Below the pieces are notes generated by a model. That model worked only from the letters and a program-made list of their open reading frames with translations, had not been told where the DNA came from and did no database searches. A stretch of 64,000 nucleotides of DNA. It comes from Pegea sp. RAD2-039 (taxonomy: Eukaryota; Chordata; Thaliacea; Salpida; Salpidae). The position numbers and the translations under genes were made by a program. The stretch covers positions 1,302,001-1,366,000 of the forward strand of contig JAQGEQ010000084.1 in the NCBI GenBank assembly GCA_034620365.1, read 5' to 3'. Shown in pieces: positions 63,065-64,000 of this stretch; within the stretch, counting starts at the first letter, position 1, and every line of letters begins with the position of its first letter.

Positions 63065-64000
63065 TGCGCGAGGCTAGAAAGACATTTTATACAGCTGCAA
63101 GAAAATGTGTTAACGAGTTTTGGCTTTGCAAAAGCGAAATGATCGAAGTAGCAGCAGCAAGAGACTGACACTAGATCCGTTTACGATGGTGTTAGATGTG
63201 CAACCAGACCTATAAAACGCCTAACCGTTTCCCTACAATCTGCCACAGATGAGATCTTATAAAATAGAAATGAACAATTAGAGAGTATTTTTCGCTCCTT
63301 TAGTCCCAAAAAAACATCGCGCTGAATAAAATGGAAGATTACCAATCACACTATATAGATGGCACACCAACAAGAGAACAACTCGGTGAAGTCATTTCTG
63401 GAATGGTTCTGAAAAAGCACCAGGTAGTGACGGTACACCACCTGACCTCCTGAAACAATGTAAAATTTGCCTTCTCCACGATGGTTTAATCAAATGTTAG
63501 AGGAAAGGACAGATTCCAGAAGACATGGGTGATGCAAAGATTATAAAGTTGTACAAAAACAAGGACTTACTAAAGCTTTCGACTTTGTCAGTAGGGAAGG
63601 TCTGTTCTCGAAATTGTTGGAAATTGGCTGCTTACCTAGCCTCTTTAATATGGTGATATCATTTTACATGAACACCAAGGCAACAAACAGTCTAGTACGA
63701 CGAAAGCTACTCTGTACCATTCACCATCATAAATGTAGTAAAACAGGGATATGTATTTCCCAAACGCTCTTTGAGATTTTCTTCTCAGTGTTACTAAAAC
63801 AAGCGTTTCATGTGTCTATTGAAGAAATTTACCTTCATTCAAGATCTGACTAAAGCATTTAAAAAAGTTGCTAAAAAATCTACAATCGCGACCTGCTTTT
63901 TGCAGATGACGCAGTAATTGTTGCACATTCAGCAAAATACCTATAGATGCTGATAGACCGATTTTCATCAGCCTGTGCAGACCTCGTTGTAGAAATCAGT
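63065..64000 (+). mobile_element. Degraded LINE reverse transcriptase of a second family, runs off the window
   Basis: Plus strand, multiple frames: KAPGSDGTPPDLLKQ, IPEDMGDAKIIKLYKNKD, LTKAFDFVSREGLFSKLLEI, TICFLQ-like decay, and LLFADDAVIVAHSA (catalytic FADD box) near 63892-63935. These match non-LTR RT motifs but differ from the 14.3-18.5 kb element, so this is another clade. Stops and frameshifts show it is dead. The 5' border is approximate. Confidence 0.85.

Overview
The window is nuclear DNA from an animal. It is AT-rich, with spliced genes whose introns are mostly 45-70 bases (GT-AG), replication-dependent histone genes with 3' stem-loops, CR1/Jockey-type LINEs, and proteins that align end to end with animal orthologues (ZCRB1, ZNF330, FARSA, IFT122, NAA35, SCAPER, C8orf74). 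The compact introns and an interleukin-17-like cytokine fit an invertebrate. I cannot fix the phylum from sequence alone.

Layout. 1-9.2 kb: plus-strand housekeeping genes ZCRB1 (7 exons), ZNF330 (one coding exon) and FARSA (3 exons), with LINE fragments between. 9.2-12.0 kb: a decayed LINE. 13.0-39.3 kb: a scrambled histone locus. A partial inverted H3-H4 unit lies at 13.0-14.2 kb. Two larger units follow, each an H2A/H2B divergent pair then H4-H3-H1 on the minus strand (23.0-27.2 and 31.6-36.1 kb). An internally deleted H1-like relic sits at 39.2 kb. Only some copies are intact: H4 three times, H3 twice, and H1, H2A and H2B once each. Between them lie a near full-length LINE (14.3-18.5 kb), the last seven exons of IFT122 (20.4-21.7 kb), a small unidentified minus-strand gene that starts head-on against that fragment, and a broken C2H2 zinc-finger gene fused into a truncated H2B.

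39-64 kb: four tandem 37-base palindromic units (41.3 kb), then a three-exon minus-strand gene for a secreted IL-17-like cytokine (41.8-42.5 kb) whose first two exons are too small to stand out as ORFs. NAA35 follows (18 exons, 727 residues, 45.4-49.1 kb), then tRNA-Gln(CTG), SCAPER (53.2-59.4 kb), a C8orf74-like gene 150 bases upstream of SCAPER on the same strand, and a LINE reverse-transcriptase fragment running off the end.

How the parts relate. The histone genes share a 14-base promoter element (about GTCGATGACGTCTG in gene orientation) at a similar distance from H1, H2A, H3 and H4 and lying between H2A and H2B. The palindromic core TGACGTCA is also packed ten times into 0.85 kb of the IFT122 fragment, with the motif or a near match in every intron. 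The IL-17-like gene, the TGACGTCA swarm, the shared histone element and the reciprocal loss of H2A and H2B are the observations I would follow first.
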